A DNA stretch of 64,000 nt. Origin: Variovorax paradoxus NBRC 15149. GTDB taxonomy: Bacteria > Pseudomonadota > Gammaproteobacteria > Burkholderiales > Burkholderiaceae_C. The translations under genes and the position numbers were made by a program. The notes below the pieces were generated by a model. The model had not been told where the DNA came from. It saw only the letters and a list, made by a program, of their open reading frames with translations, and ran no database searches. Positions 9,521-18,172 of the stretch are shown here, in pieces. The stretch lies in assembly GCF_001591365.1 (NCBI RefSeq), contig NZ_BCUT01000001.1:2108001-2172000 (forward strand), in the 5' to 3' direction. The number at the start of each line of letters is the position of its first letter. Within the stretch, counting starts at the first letter, position 1.

Positions 9521-10295
9521 CGTGGCACTTCTTGTATTTCTTGCCACTGCCGCAGGGGCAGGGGTCGTTGCGGCCGGGCGTGGCTTCCTTGCGGATGGTC
9601 TCGACCTTCGGGCCCAGGCTCTTCCAGAGCTGGCGCAGGTCGTACACGGCCCAGATGGCGGCGCCGAAATCGTCCAGCCGCTGCTGGCTCACGCTCGGCG
9701 GGCCATCGTCGCTGAACATCGAGAGCGTGGGCTTGGCCTTGTCGTCCTCGGTCAGCGCCACGATGTTGTCGAGCGCGTCGTCCAGCATCTGGGCGGCTTC
9801 CTTGTCGCGCGGCGCGGCCCAGTCCTCGGGCCAGTTCTCGACCGCGTACATGAAGCCCAGCGCCCAGACCTGCGCGAACGAGGGAATTTCCTCGCCCGCC
9901 ACCTCGGCGCGCTCTTCCTCGGGCAGCGAGGCGATGGCGCCGCGGGTGTCGAGCACCTCGGGCTGCCAGCTGCGCTCGTCGTCGAGCGACTGCACGTCGG
10001 CGTCCAGGCCCTCTTCGATCTCGAGCCAGCGGCGCTTCCAGTTCCAGACGAACTCCATGTGCTGGGCCGGCACGAAGCCCTCGCCCAGCAGCACGGGCCA
10101 GTATTCGGCCGGCTCGATGCGCCGGCGGGTGCAGATCAGCGCGGCCATGAAGCCTTCGCAGAACTCCCACTGGGGAATTTCCTCGTCCTGCTCGCGCATG
10201 GCGTCCAGCGCCTGGTCGAGGGCGTCGAAATCGTCGGGGCCGAGGGGGGCGGAAGCGGCCGCTTCGGCCTGGGGGGTGTCGTGGTTGTTGGTCAT
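9513..10295 (-). CDS. UPF0149/YecA-type protein with C-terminal SEC-C zinc motif
   Basis: The 260-residue protein has an N-terminal UPF0149 (YgfB/YecA-like) helical domain, with [13 protein letters not shown] and [20 protein letters not shown]. An acidic middle follows. The protein ends in a classic SEC-C motif ([19 protein letters not shown]), a small zinc-binding knuckle also found at the C-terminus of SecA. YecA in Escherichia coli binds SecA and ribosomes, so a link to protein export or ribosome binding is plausible but not shown here. ATG 10295 was chosen because homology starts just after it. Confidence 0.9.
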   Translation of the reverse strand: MTNNHDTPQAEAAASAPLGPDDFDALDQALDAMREQDEEIPQWEFCEGFMAALICTRRRIEPAEYWPVLLGEGFVPAQHMEFVWNWKRRWLEIEEGLDADVQSLDDERSWQPEVLDTRGAIASLPEEERAEVAGEEIPSFAQVWALGFMYAVENWPEDWAAPRDKEAAQMLDDALDNIVALTEDDKAKPTLSMFSDDGPPSVSQQRLDDFGAAIWAVYDLRQLWKSLGPKVETIRKEATPGRNDPCPCGSGKKYKKCHGA

Positions 10296-10350
10296 GGCAA
10301 GTTCGGGGCAGCCCTCTATGATGCAGCAGGCTCCGGTCGACACTATTTCT

Positions 10351-12069
10351 ATGTCCACGATTATTCCGTTTCCGACGCGCTACAGCGCCTTCGCCCTGTG
10401 CGTGGTCGGGCTGGCGGCCTGCATCGCCCTGGTGCTGGTGTCGCCCCACCTGTGGCTGGCCTGGGTGGGCGTGGCGGTCTTCGCGGTGCTTTCGGGCACC
10501 GGCGTGCACGACCTGCGGCAGGCCCGCCACGCCATCCTGCGCAACTACCCCGTCATCGGCCACCTGCGCTTCCTGCTCGAATTCATCCGGCCGGAAATGC
10601 GGCAGTACTTCATCGAGAGCGACTCCGAGGCCGCCCCGTTCTCGCGCGCGCAGCGCTCGCTGGTGTACCAGCGCGCCAAGGGCGAGCCCGACAACCGGCC
10701 CTTCGGCACGCAGCTGGACGTGACCATCGCGGGCTACGAGTGGATCAACCACTCGATGCAGCCCACCAAGCTCGACAACCACGATTTCCGCATCGTGATC
10801 GGCGGCACGCCGCACACCGCCGATGCCAGCCCGCCGCCATTGGGCGCGGCGTCGCACCATCCCTGCACGCAGCCCTACAGCGCGAGCGTGTTCAACATCT
10901 CGGCCATGAGCTTCGGCGCGCTGTCGGCCAATGCGATCCTCGCGCTCAACCAGGGCGCCAGGCTGGGCGGCTTTGCGCACGACACCGGCGAAGGCTCCAT
11001 TTCGCAGCATCACCGCGTGCATGGCGGCGATCTGATCTGGGAAATCGGCTCGGGCTACTTCGGCTGCCGCAACGAGGATGGCAGCTTCAACGCCGAGCGC
11101 TTCAGCGCCAACGCGCGCGATCCGCAGGTGAAGATGATCGAGATCAAGCTGAGCCAGGGCGCCAAGCCCGGGCACGGCGGCGTGCTGCCGGCACCCAAGG
11201 TCACGCCCGAGATCGCGGCCGCGCGCGGCGTGCCGATCGGCATCGACTGCGTTTCGCCCTCTTCGCACAGCGCGTTCAGCACGCCCATCCAGATGATGCA
11301 TTTCATCGCGAAGCTGCGCGAGCTGTCGGGCGGCAAGCCGACCGGCTTCAAGTTCTGCCTCGGCCATCCGTGGGAGTGGTTCGCGATCGTCAAGGCCATG
11401 CAGGCGACGGGCATCACGCCCGACTTCATCGTGGTCGACGGCGCCGAGGGCGGCACCGGCGCCGCGCCGGTCGAGTTCAGCGACCACGTGGGCGCGCCGC
11501 TGCAGGAAGGCCTGCTGCTGGTGCACAACACGCTCGTCGGCGTGAACCTGCGCCACCGCATCAAGCTGGGCTGCGCGGGCAAGGTGATCACCGCCTTCGA
11601 CGTGGCGCGCATGATGGCGCTCGGCGCCGACTGGTGCAATGCGGCGCGCGGCTTCATGATGGCCCTGGGCTGCATCCAGGCGCAAAGCTGCCACACCGGC
11701 CACTGTCCTACCGGCGTGACCACGCAGGACCCGGTGCGCCAGCAGGCGCTGGTGGTGCCGACCAAGGCCGAGCGCGTGCGCAACTTCCACCGCAGCACGC
11801 TGCATGCGCTGCAGGAGCTGGTGCAGGCCGCCGGCCTCGACCATCCGCAGCAGATCACGGCGCACCACATCGTGCGGCGCATTTCCGACACCGAGGTGCG
11901 CCTCCTGAGCAACCTGGTGATGCAGGTGCAGCCGGGCGCGCTGCTCGGCCCGCTCGACAAGCAGCACAACGTGTTCCGCACCTACTGGCCGCTGGCCAGC
12001 GCCGAGAGCTTCCAGCCCCTGACACAAGGACCGCACGGCCTGGTGTCGAACCTTCCGCTGGCCGCATGA
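10351..12069 (+). CDS. FMN-binding glutamate-synthase-like membrane protein
   Basis: The 572-residue protein starts with two hydrophobic helices (about residues 10-50). A GltB-type central FMN domain follows, with [61 protein letters not shown] and the Cys-containing [16 protein letters not shown]. It lacks the glutaminase domain, so it is not a complete glutamate synthase. Members of this family are widespread, and the electron donor and product are unknown. It overlaps the next gene (kinase-like) by 4 bases and is divergent from the SEC-C gene 55 bases away. Confidence 0.9.
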   Translation: MSTIIPFPTRYSAFALCVVGLAACIALVLVSPHLWLAWVGVAVFAVLSGTGVHDLRQARHAILRNYPVIGHLRFLLEFIRPEMRQYFIESDSEAAPFSRAQRSLVYQRAKGEPDNRPFGTQLDVTIAGYEWINHSMQPTKLDNHDFRIVIGGTPHTADASPPPLGAASHHPCTQPYSASVFNISAMSFGALSANAILALNQGARLGGFAHDTGEGSISQHHRVHGGDLIWEIGSGYFGCRNEDGSFNAERFSANARDPQVKMIEIKLSQGAKPGHGGVLPAPKVTPEIAAARGVPIGIDCVSPSSHSAFSTPIQMMHFIAKLRELSGGKPTGFKFCLGHPWEWFAIVKAMQATGITPDFIVVDGAEGGTGAAPVEFSDHVGAPLQEGLLLVHNTLVGVNLRHRIKLGCAGKVITAFDVARMMALGADWCNAARGFMMALGCIQAQSCHTGHCPTGVTTQDPVRQQALVVPTKAERVRNFHRSTLHALQELVQAAGLDHPQQITAHHIVRRISDTEVRLLSNLVMQVQPGALLGPLDKQHNVFRTYWPLASAESFQPLTQGPHGLVSNLPLAA

Positions 12070-12983
12070 ACCCCTTGCGACGCGGCGCATCGGCGCGGCT
12101 GCACAGCGCCAAGGGCGCGGCCTCCGCGCCCGCGCCGCTGGACGCGCAGCCCTTCGTGCCGGCGCCCGGCGACTACGCCGAATTCCTGCGCCTCATGCTG
12201 CCCAAGCAGCAGAAGAACGTCGCCAGCCACCGCCTGGGCAGCGAGCGCGTGTGGCTCAAGAAGGCCGGCCCGCGCCACGGCAAGTGGGGCTACCGCGTGA
12301 TGGCGGCGGTCGCGCGCATGGCGCGGCTGGACATCATCAAGCCGGTACCCAACCCGGGCGGCGAGGCCGCCATCGCCACCGAGGCGCGGCGCCTGCGGCA
12401 GCTCGCGGCCGCGGGCCTGCGCGTGCCGGCGGTGCTGGCGCAGCAGCCCGACGGCCTGCTGATCTCGGACCTCGGCCAAAGCGGCCGCGCCACCGTCGTG
12501 CTGCAGGAGCGGCTCGACCAGGCCGCCGCCGCCGGCCCGGCCGCGCTGCTCGCGGTCTGGCGCGTAGGGCTGGCCGCGATCGCCAAGGTGCATGTGCGCG
12601 GCCAGCACCTGAGCCAGGCCTTCGACCGCAACCTGGTGCAGTGCCCCGACGGCGTGATCGGCTACATCGACTTCGAGGACGACCCGTCCGAGGTCATGAC
12701 CCTGGCCGAGTGCCAGGCCCGCGACTGGCTCAGCTACCTGCACTCCACGGCCATGATGCTGGAGGCCGCCGCCCCCGAAGCCGCCGGCCAGCACTGGCAC
12801 ACCGCGCTGGCCGAGGTGGACACGGAAGTGCGCGAGCGCATCGCCGAGGCGGCGCGGCGCATGAAATGGGCGCAGAAGCTGCCCGCCAGCCGCCGCTGGG
12901 GCCGCGACACGCAGCGCGTGCGCGCGGTGGCGCGGCTGCTGGGGCGCTGGCACCTGGGGCCGGCTGCTGCGCTGCAGAACTAG
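12066..12983 (+). CDS. Kinase-fold protein (lipopolysaccharide-kinase/Bud32-like)
   Basis: The 305-residue protein resembles the small kinase fold of WaaP, KdkA and Bud32. VWLKKAGPRHGKWGYR (about residue 60) could hold the ATP-binding Lys, AIATEARRLRQLAAAGLRVP looks like the alpha-C region, and LLISDLGQS is the hinge region. Then come HVRGQHLSQAFDRN and GVIGYIDFEDDP, equivalent to the catalytic and metal-binding loops. Five residues before the Asn of the catalytic loop stands Gln rather than the usual Asp, so activity is uncertain. It overlaps the FMN-protein gene (ATGA), suggesting one transcript, but no common pathway is evident. Confidence 0.65.
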   Translation: MNPLRRGASARLHSAKGAASAPAPLDAQPFVPAPGDYAEFLRLMLPKQQKNVASHRLGSERVWLKKAGPRHGKWGYRVMAAVARMARLDIIKPVPNPGGEAAIATEARRLRQLAAAGLRVPAVLAQQPDGLLISDLGQSGRATVVLQERLDQAAAAGPAALLAVWRVGLAAIAKVHVRGQHLSQAFDRNLVQCPDGVIGYIDFEDDPSEVMTLAECQARDWLSYLHSTAMMLEAAAPEAAGQHWHTALAEVDTEVRERIAEAARRMKWAQKLPASRRWGRDTQRVRAVARLLGRWHLGPAAALQN

Positions 12984-12992
12984 CAGCGGTCG

Positions 12993-13247
12993 TCAGGGGC
13001 GCTGTTGGCGGCTGAGTTGCTTCTGCCGCCATCTGCGAAATGCGAGGTCGCCGAGCCAGCCGCCGGCAATGGCGCAAAGGGCCTGCACTGCAAGAGCGAT
13101 GACGAAGGCTTGCGACAAATCGCTCTCGCTTTGGGCCCTGTTCATTTCGTACCACTGCCCAATGGGGACGAGCACACCTTTGGCAGCAAGAAAGCTGAGG
13201 GTCAGCGCTCCGACCAGAATACAGAGCAGTCGAATGAGTATCTTCAT
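12993..13247 (-). CDS. Small two-helix membrane protein, third copy; candidate immunity protein
   Basis: The 84-residue protein has hydrophobic helices at about 5-25 and 49-67. Between them lies a polar loop with PIGQWYEMNRAQ, and the tail is basic (AFRRWRQKQLSRQQRP). The positive ends predict both termini in the cytoplasm and the loop in the periplasm. It matches the copy at 13568-13813 at 63 of 81 positions by hand alignment. It is the last gene of a four-gene unit headed by a Tae4-type effector, 32 bases after the middle copy. I do not recognise the family. An immunity role is inferred from position and topology only. A T6SS-unrelated small membrane protein is the alternative. Confidence 0.7.
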   Translation of the reverse strand: MKILIRLLCILVGALTLSFLAAKGVLVPIGQWYEMNRAQSESDLSQAFVIALAVQALCAIAGGWLGDLAFRRWRQKQLSRQQRP

Positions 13248-13279
13248 GGAACTCGGCCGATCCGTGATCGCTACATGAG

Positions 13280-13522
13280 CTACGGGCGATCAGGCTGCCT
13301 CTGCCGCCACTTGCGAAATGCCCAGTCGCCGAGCCAACCGCCCGCGATCAATGCGAGGAGTTGAACGGCGAGCGCGACCATGTACGCCTGGCCCAGGTCA
13401 CCGTCGTTCCTTGCAAAGTTGAGCTCGTACCAATGGCCCACAGGGCCAATCAGCTTGTAGAAAACAAGGCTGAGTGCAATCGCTCCGACCAAAATACAGA
13501 GCAATCGAACGAGTGTTTTCAT
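13280..13522 (-). CDS. Small two-helix membrane protein, second copy; candidate immunity protein
   Basis: This 80-residue member is the most divergent of the three tandem copies, with 47 of 80 positions identical to the first copy by hand alignment. Conserved are the N-terminal helix (RLLCILVGA), the WYE in the loop, and the second helix with AGGWLGDWAFRKWRQ. The loop differs most: GPVGHWYELNFARNDGDLG replaces APIGQWYEMNKAQSFDDVS. I chose ATG 13522 (MKTL), because it aligns with the starts of the other copies and a GGG lies about 6 bases upstream. It sits 45 bases after the first copy and 32 before the third. Confidence 0.7.
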   Translation of the reverse strand: MKTLVRLLCILVGAIALSLVFYKLIGPVGHWYELNFARNDGDLGQAYMVALAVQLLALIAGGWLGDWAFRKWRQRQPDRP

Positions 13523-13567
13523 TTGGCCCAGATCAATGATGACCCCGCCCAACAGATGCGCCACGAG

Positions 13568-13813
13568 CTACTTGCGATCAAGCTGCTTCTGTCGCCATTT
13601 GCGAAATGCCCAATCGCCCAGCCACCCGCCCGCAACAGCGAAAATCGCTTGCACAGCAAGAGCGATAACGAAAGCGTCGGATACATCGTCGAAGCTCTGG
13701 GCCTTGTTCATTTCGTACCACTGCCCAATAGGGGCGAGCACGACTTTCGAAACAAGAAAACTGAGCACCAGCGCTCCGACCAAAATGCAGAGCAGTCGAG
13801 CGAGGATCTTCAT
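13568..13813 (-). CDS. Small two-helix membrane protein, first copy; candidate Tae4 immunity protein
   Basis: The 81-residue product has the same plan as its two downstream paralogues: a short basic N-terminus, helix at about 5-25, exposed loop of about 22 residues (with APIGQWYEMNKAQ), helix at about 49-67 and basic tail. Its ATG overlaps the TGA of the Tae4-type effector gene (ATGA at 13810-13813), so the two are probably translated in a coupled way. Effector and immunity genes commonly lie in this order. Known Tai4 immunity proteins are larger periplasmic proteins, so this would be a different solution. No Pfam family is recognised. Confidence 0.75.
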   Translation of the reverse strand: MKILARLLCILVGALVLSFLVSKVVLAPIGQWYEMNKAQSFDDVSDAFVIALAVQAIFAVAGGWLGDWAFRKWRQKQLDRK

Positions 13814-14292
13814 AGGACCGGCCAAAACCATATAGCTTGCGCATGGCGCATGTCAGTGAGGACACCTTCCCAAGAGATCCGCCACTGAATGAGGAACCAG
13901 GACGAAAGTTTAGTCAACCGCGATCCATTCCAGAGATCGATATGGTCGCCCTGCCGCCCCTCACCCCAGTAGTTCTGGATGAACACGATGCCAGTGCGTC
14001 CTGCAATTTTGTCGAATCCTTCCTTGCCGGTGTACTTTTCGGTGCGCGACATAAGACCGGCGGTTCCCGAATCAAGCCAGCTCGCTAACTCCTGTGCCCG
14101 GATCGGATACTTCGGCTTGTCTTTTTGCCAGGAGTAGACGCCTCGAAAACTGTCGAGATTCATGCTTGACCGGATAAAGGCAGCGCCAACGTTGATCGCA
14201 CATTGGTCCTTGTAAACGTCCTTGTCCAATAAAGCGCCGTCGCCCTTGATATTGGGATGATTCGCCCAGAGCGTCGCGAAAGATGGTTGCAT
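13810..14292 (-). CDS. Tae4-type type VI secretion amidase effector
   Basis: The 160-residue protein fits the Tae4 family, which cleaves the peptide stems of peptidoglycan in target cells after T6SS delivery. It opens with the family pattern PSFATLWANHPN. The likely nucleophile is Cys31 in DQCAINVGAAF, and His117 and Asp119 lie in GDHIDLWNG, following the GRTGIVFIQNYW strand. It has no signal peptide, as expected for a T6SS-delivered effector. I chose ATG 14292, preceded by CGGGAA. The region is low in G+C (29 of 60 at 14281-14340), suggesting transfer. No VgrG, Hcp or other T6SS gene is in the window. A toxin-like amidase delivered by another route is the main alternative. Confidence 0.85.
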   Translation of the reverse strand: MQPSFATLWANHPNIKGDGALLDKDVYKDQCAINVGAAFIRSSMNLDSFRGVYSWQKDKPKYPIRAQELASWLDSGTAGLMSRTEKYTGKEGFDKIAGRTGIVFIQNYWGEGRQGDHIDLWNGSRLTKLSSWFLIQWRISWEGVLTDMRHAQAIWFWPVL

Positions 14293-14492
14293 TTGTTCCC
14301 GTCGAAACAAGAATTGAGGGGTGGCGCCAGTGAAAGCTAACACCGTCCCCCGCAGGTGTCGATGAGTCGGAAGTTGTCAATCCGCCGGTTTTCGCGCGTT
14401 CCAGCGCGCAGCGGCAATCGATCGAGACCGTTGGTGGAATGGATGTGGCTTCGGTCGGCGTGCAACACGCCGATGCGCCATCACTGCGCCGG

Positions 14493-14924
14493 CTACGAAA
14501 TCCCGAGCGCCGCCTGCACCACCACGCCGCGCAGGGCCAGCCGCTTCTTCATCGACAGCACCGCGCGGTCCTTGCTGAGCAGCAGCGCGCGGTGCGCCAC
14601 CGCAAGGTCGATGAAGACCTGGTCGTCGGGGTCGCTGCAGACGCAGGGTGCGCGCAATGGAACGCCTTCGACCATGCGCACCCGGGCATCGAAGTCCGCC
14701 AGCACCGCGGGCACTTGCAGGCCGCGCTGCGCCATGCGGCGGGCGATCAGCGGATAGCCGAGCACGCGCTCGAGTTCGACGCGCATCGCGGCCGTTGCGA
14801 GCCAGCGCAGCTCGCCCGCGGCCAGCATGGCGATCAGCGGCACCCAGGCGGGGTCCTCGAAGACCAGCAGGTCGAGCGCGATGTTGGTGTCGATGACGAC
14901 GAGGCCGGATTCCGGAACGAGCAT
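14493..14924 (-). CDS. PIN-domain protein (putative toxin, COG1569 type)
   Basis: The 143-residue product starts VVIDTNIALDLL, the first acidic motif of PIN-domain ribonucleases. AMRVELERVLGYP in the middle and CSDPDDQVFIDLAVAHRALLL with its Asp cluster near the C-terminus complete the metal site. This subgroup is often called the PIN-family toxin component. No antitoxin gene is visible on either side: the flanks are the THUMP methyltransferase gene (its stop 40 bases upstream of this start) and the low-G+C effector island. It could therefore be a solitary PIN nuclease. The start at ATG 14924 precedes the first beta strand by only a few residues. Confidence 0.85.
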   Translation of the reverse strand: MLVPESGLVVIDTNIALDLLVFEDPAWVPLIAMLAAGELRWLATAAMRVELERVLGYPLIARRMAQRGLQVPAVLADFDARVRMVEGVPLRAPCVCSDPDDQVFIDLAVAHRALLLSKDRAVLSMKKRLALRGVVVQAALGIS

Positions 14925-14964
14925 GGCTCTGCGTGAAGGCACGCACCCGCAGGTGCGCGCGTGG

Positions 14965-16206
14965 CTACTTCCTGGCCGAACCCGCAACCATGTCGAAACG
15001 GAACAGCCGGCACTCGATGGGCCCGTTCCACATCGGCACGCGGCGCGATTCCTTCAGCCGCATCTGCCTGGGCAGCTTCAGGTCGGGCGTGAGCACCCAG
15101 GCGGTCCAGCCGGCGTAGTTCTTCTTCCAGTGGGTGGCGAGCTGCGGAAAGAAATCGCCGCCGCCGTCGCCGCCTTCACCGCCGCCCTCGCCCGGGGTCT
15201 GCGCGGCCTCGCGGGCGCCGAAGCGCGCCACGCCGCCGACCTCGATGCGCTCGCCGTACGGCGGGTTGAGCATGATCACCCCGCCCTCGGCCGGCGGCAT
15301 GCGCTGCAGCGCGTCGCCGCCGCGGAACTCGATGGCATCGGCAACGCCGGCGCGCTCCGCGTTGCGCTCGGCAAAGTCGACCATGCGGTGCGAGACGTCG
15401 GAGCCGAAGATGGCGACATCGCGCGGCACCGCCGACGACTGGGCCTCTTTCCTGATGGCGTCCCAGACGTGCGCCTGGAACGGCAGCAGCTTCTCGAAGC
15501 CGAAGCGCCTGAGCGACCCGGCCGCAATGCCGCGCGCGATCTGTGCCGCCTCGATGGCGATGGTGCCGCTGCCGCAGCAGGGGTCGTACAGCGGCTCGGC
15601 GGCCACGGCGCCGGTTTCGGGGTTCCACCAGCCGCTGGCGGCCAGCATGGCGGCGGCCAGCGTTTCCTTCAGCGGCGCATCGCCCTTGTCCTGGCGCCAG
15701 CCGCGCTTGAAGAGCGGCTCGCCGGAGGTGTCGATGTAGAGCGTGCAGTGCTCGGTGGTCAGGTGGGCGAACACGCGGCAGCCGGGCCACTGGGTTTCGA
15801 TGCTCGGGCGCACGCCGCCGGCCTTGGCGCGGAAGCGGTCGGCAATGGCGTCCTTGATGCGCAGGGTGGCGAAGTTCAGGCTCTGCAGCGGGCTGTGCTG
15901 CGCCGTGGTCTCGATCTTGAAGGTCTGCTTGGGCGTGAACCAGATCTCCCAGGCCACGCCGCTGGCGATGGCGTAGAGGTCGTTCTCGCTGCGGTAGGGC
16001 GCGTGGGCCAGTTCGACCAGCACGCGCTGGGCGAGCCGGCTGTGCAGGTTGAGCTTGAGCGCGTCGCGCCATTCGGCGCGCACCCGCACGCCGCCGCGCA
16101 GCGTGAGCAGGTCCTGGCCGACGCGGCCGGTGAGCGCATGGACTTCCTGCGCGAGGAATTCCTCGACGCCGGCGGCGCAAGGCAAAAAGAGAGAGAGATC
16201 GTTCAC
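14965..16206 (-). CDS. THUMP-domain class I RNA methyltransferase (RlmL/TrmN-like)
   Basis: The 413-residue protein begins with a ferredoxin-like/THUMP RNA-binding part (residues about 1-160). A Rossmann methyltransferase domain follows. LYDPCCGSGTIAIEAAQIA is the SAM-binding motif I, IFGSDVSHRMVDFAERNAERA is motif II, and MLNPPYGERI is the NPPY-type catalytic motif of base N-methyltransferases. The E. coli N-terminal half of RlmKL, which makes m2G2445 in 23S rRNA, is the closest known model. The lack of a fused RlmK domain matches many betaproteobacterial proteins. The start codon is GTG (16206). Confidence 0.9.
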   Translation of the reverse strand: MNDLSLFLPCAAGVEEFLAQEVHALTGRVGQDLLTLRGGVRVRAEWRDALKLNLHSRLAQRVLVELAHAPYRSENDLYAIASGVAWEIWFTPKQTFKIETTAQHSPLQSLNFATLRIKDAIADRFRAKAGGVRPSIETQWPGCRVFAHLTTEHCTLYIDTSGEPLFKRGWRQDKGDAPLKETLAAAMLAASGWWNPETGAVAAEPLYDPCCGSGTIAIEAAQIARGIAAGSLRRFGFEKLLPFQAHVWDAIRKEAQSSAVPRDVAIFGSDVSHRMVDFAERNAERAGVADAIEFRGGDALQRMPPAEGGVIMLNPPYGERIEVGGVARFGAREAAQTPGEGGGEGGDGGGDFFPQLATHWKKNYAGWTAWVLTPDLKLPRQMRLKESRRVPMWNGPIECRLFRFDMVAGSARK

Positions 16207-16285
16207 GGGGGTTCGCCATCATTCGGCCGCTGGGGAACGCCATTGTCGCCGCGCCGGGCCGCTTCTCAATATAGTGGATCGGCCG

Positions 16286-18082
16286 ATGAATTCCACCACC
16301 GCGCCCATGGTTGCTCCGGCTGTCGCCGACGACGATGGGCGCTTTGCCATCCAGTGCGAGGTGCTGCGGCTGTCGATCCGCCCGATCGGGCCGGTGCTGC
16401 TGGCGCAATACCTGCTGAACTGCGGCGTGGCGGCGCTCTTCGCCTGGCAGTATTCGCTTTCCCGCGCACTGGTGTGGATCTCGCTCATCACCGCCGTGAC
16501 GCTCATGCGCGGCTTCTTTCCGCAGCGCCTGCCCGACCCCTTCACCCTGCAGAGCCTGCGCGATGCACAGCGCACGCACACGGTGCGCACCGGCATCTGG
16601 GAGCTGGCGCACGGCCTGGCCGGCGTGCTGCTGTTCAACCCCGGCCAGCCCGAGCAGCAGCTGCTGCTCGGGCTGATGCTGATGGGCATGACGCTGTCCT
16701 CGGCGTTCTCGGTGTCGTTCTACGTTCCGGCCACGCAGCTGGCGATCACGCTGCTGCTGGCGCCGGTGATCGTGACCGGCCTTTGGCTCGGCGCGCCGGC
16801 CATGAAGGCGGTGGCGCTCATCGGCATCGGCCTGACCGCGATGATGTGGAAGCTGGTGGCCGAGCATTCGCGCCAGCTCGAGGAAAACATCGGCTTGCGC
16901 CTCAATGAACGCAGCCTGCGCGAGCAGGCGCTGGCCGGGCTGCGCGCCTCCGAGCAGGCGCAGGCCGAGCGGCTGCGCTTCTTCTCGGCCGCCAACCACG
17001 ACCTGCGCCAGCCGGTGATGGCCATCGGCCTGCAGGCCGAGGTGCTGCGCCAGCAGCTGGACAACGGCGCCGATGCGCCCGTGGTGCAGCACACGGTGGC
17101 CTCGCTCGCGCGCGCGCAGCAGGCGCTCGAAGGGCTGACCAACCAGCTGCTCGAGATCGGCCGCATCGAGGCGGCGGCCGATCCGCTGCAGCCGGTGGCG
17201 GTGCCGCTGGCGCCGCTTTTGGCCGACCTCGCGCGCCAGGCCGGCAATGGCCGCGTCACGGTGCGCTGCCCCGCCGATGCGGTGGGCTGGGCCGATGCGG
17301 TGTCGCTGCGCCGCGTGCTGGCGAACCTTGTCGACAACGCCGTCAAGTTCACGCCGCGCGGCCGGGTGCTGCTGGCTGTGCGCGCACGCCGGCGCGACAC
17401 CGGGCGCGCCTGGCGGGTGGAGGTGCGCGACAGCGGCATCGGCATTGCGGCGGACTCGCAGGAGCGCGTGTTCGGCGACTTCGAGCAGATCGGCAACGTG
17501 GAGCGCAACCTGCAGCGCGGCCATGGGCTGGGCCTGGCGATCGTGCGGCGGCTGGCCGCGCAGCTCGGCATCCAGGTGTCGCTGCGTTCGGCGCCGGGGC
17601 GGGGCTCGGTGTTCGGCTTCGAGCTGCCCGCGGCGCCGGCCGATGCGCCGGTGGCGGCTCCCGCGCCCGCGGCGCAGCCCCGGTCTGGCGCGGCGCACGC
17701 CCTGCGGCCCGGCTTGGCCGTGCTGGTGGTGGAAGACAACGCCGTGGTGGCCGACAGCCTCGGCGCGCTGCTGCAGCAATGGCAGCTCGCGCCGCGCGTG
17801 TACGCCAGCGCGGCCGAGGCGCTGGCGCTGGCCGACCTGCGCGCGCTCGACGTGGCGCTGTGCGACATTCGGCTGCCGGGCGCGCTCGACGGCATCGCGC
17901 TGGCGGAACGGCTGCAGCGGCAGAAGCCCTCGCTCGCCATCGCGCTGGTCTCGGCCGACATCGGCGAAGCCACCCAGCGGCTGGCCGCGGAGCGCGGCTG
18001 GCATGCGCTGCGCAAGCCGGTACAGCCGGCCGAGCTGCATGCGGTGCTGGTGCAGGCGCAGCAGGCGGCATCGGGGCGCTGA
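16286..18082 (+). CDS. Hybrid sensor histidine kinase with receiver domain
   Basis: The 598-residue protein has an N-terminal membrane part with about five to six helices (residues 35-190) and a short coiled coil. The dimerisation/phosphorylation helix has His238 in FFSAANHDLRQPVMAI. The ATPase domain shows the N box LANLVDNAVKF, DSGIGIA and GHGLGLAIV. A C-terminal receiver follows, with VLVVEDN, the phospho-acceptor in ALCDIRLPGALDG and a late LRKPVQP Lys. The NHDLRQP motif marks the subfamily common in Burkholderiales. No DNA-binding partner is adjacent, and the stimulus is unknown. It is divergent from the RNA methyltransferase gene 79 bases away. Confidence 0.93.
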   Translation: MNSTTAPMVAPAVADDDGRFAIQCEVLRLSIRPIGPVLLAQYLLNCGVAALFAWQYSLSRALVWISLITAVTLMRGFFPQRLPDPFTLQSLRDAQRTHTVRTGIWELAHGLAGVLLFNPGQPEQQLLLGLMLMGMTLSSAFSVSFYVPATQLAITLLLAPVIVTGLWLGAPAMKAVALIGIGLTAMMWKLVAEHSRQLEENIGLRLNERSLREQALAGLRASEQAQAERLRFFSAANHDLRQPVMAIGLQAEVLRQQLDNGADAPVVQHTVASLARAQQALEGLTNQLLEIGRIEAAADPLQPVAVPLAPLLADLARQAGNGRVTVRCPADAVGWADAVSLRRVLANLVDNAVKFTPRGRVLLAVRARRRDTGRAWRVEVRDSGIGIAADSQERVFGDFEQIGNVERNLQRGHGLGLAIVRRLAAQLGIQVSLRSAPGRGSVFGFELPAAPADAPVAAPAPAAQPRSGAAHALRPGLAVLVVEDNAVVADSLGALLQQWQLAPRVYASAAEALALADLRALDVALCDIRLPGALDGIALAERLQRQKPSLAIALVSADIGEATQRLAAERGWHALRKPVQPAELHAVLVQAQQAASGR

Positions 18083-18172
18083 CCGGGCGGGCGGTGCGTC
18101 TGGCACGGCTCGTGCACTGCCTTCACCGCTTCCGATATATGCTCCGCGCACAGGCCGCCGGTCCTGCCCCCG

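Noticed and set aside
14072..14380. A second frame over the start of the effector gene
   Set aside because: It has no start signal or domain and overlaps the Tae4 frame, which has a ribosome site and family motifs.
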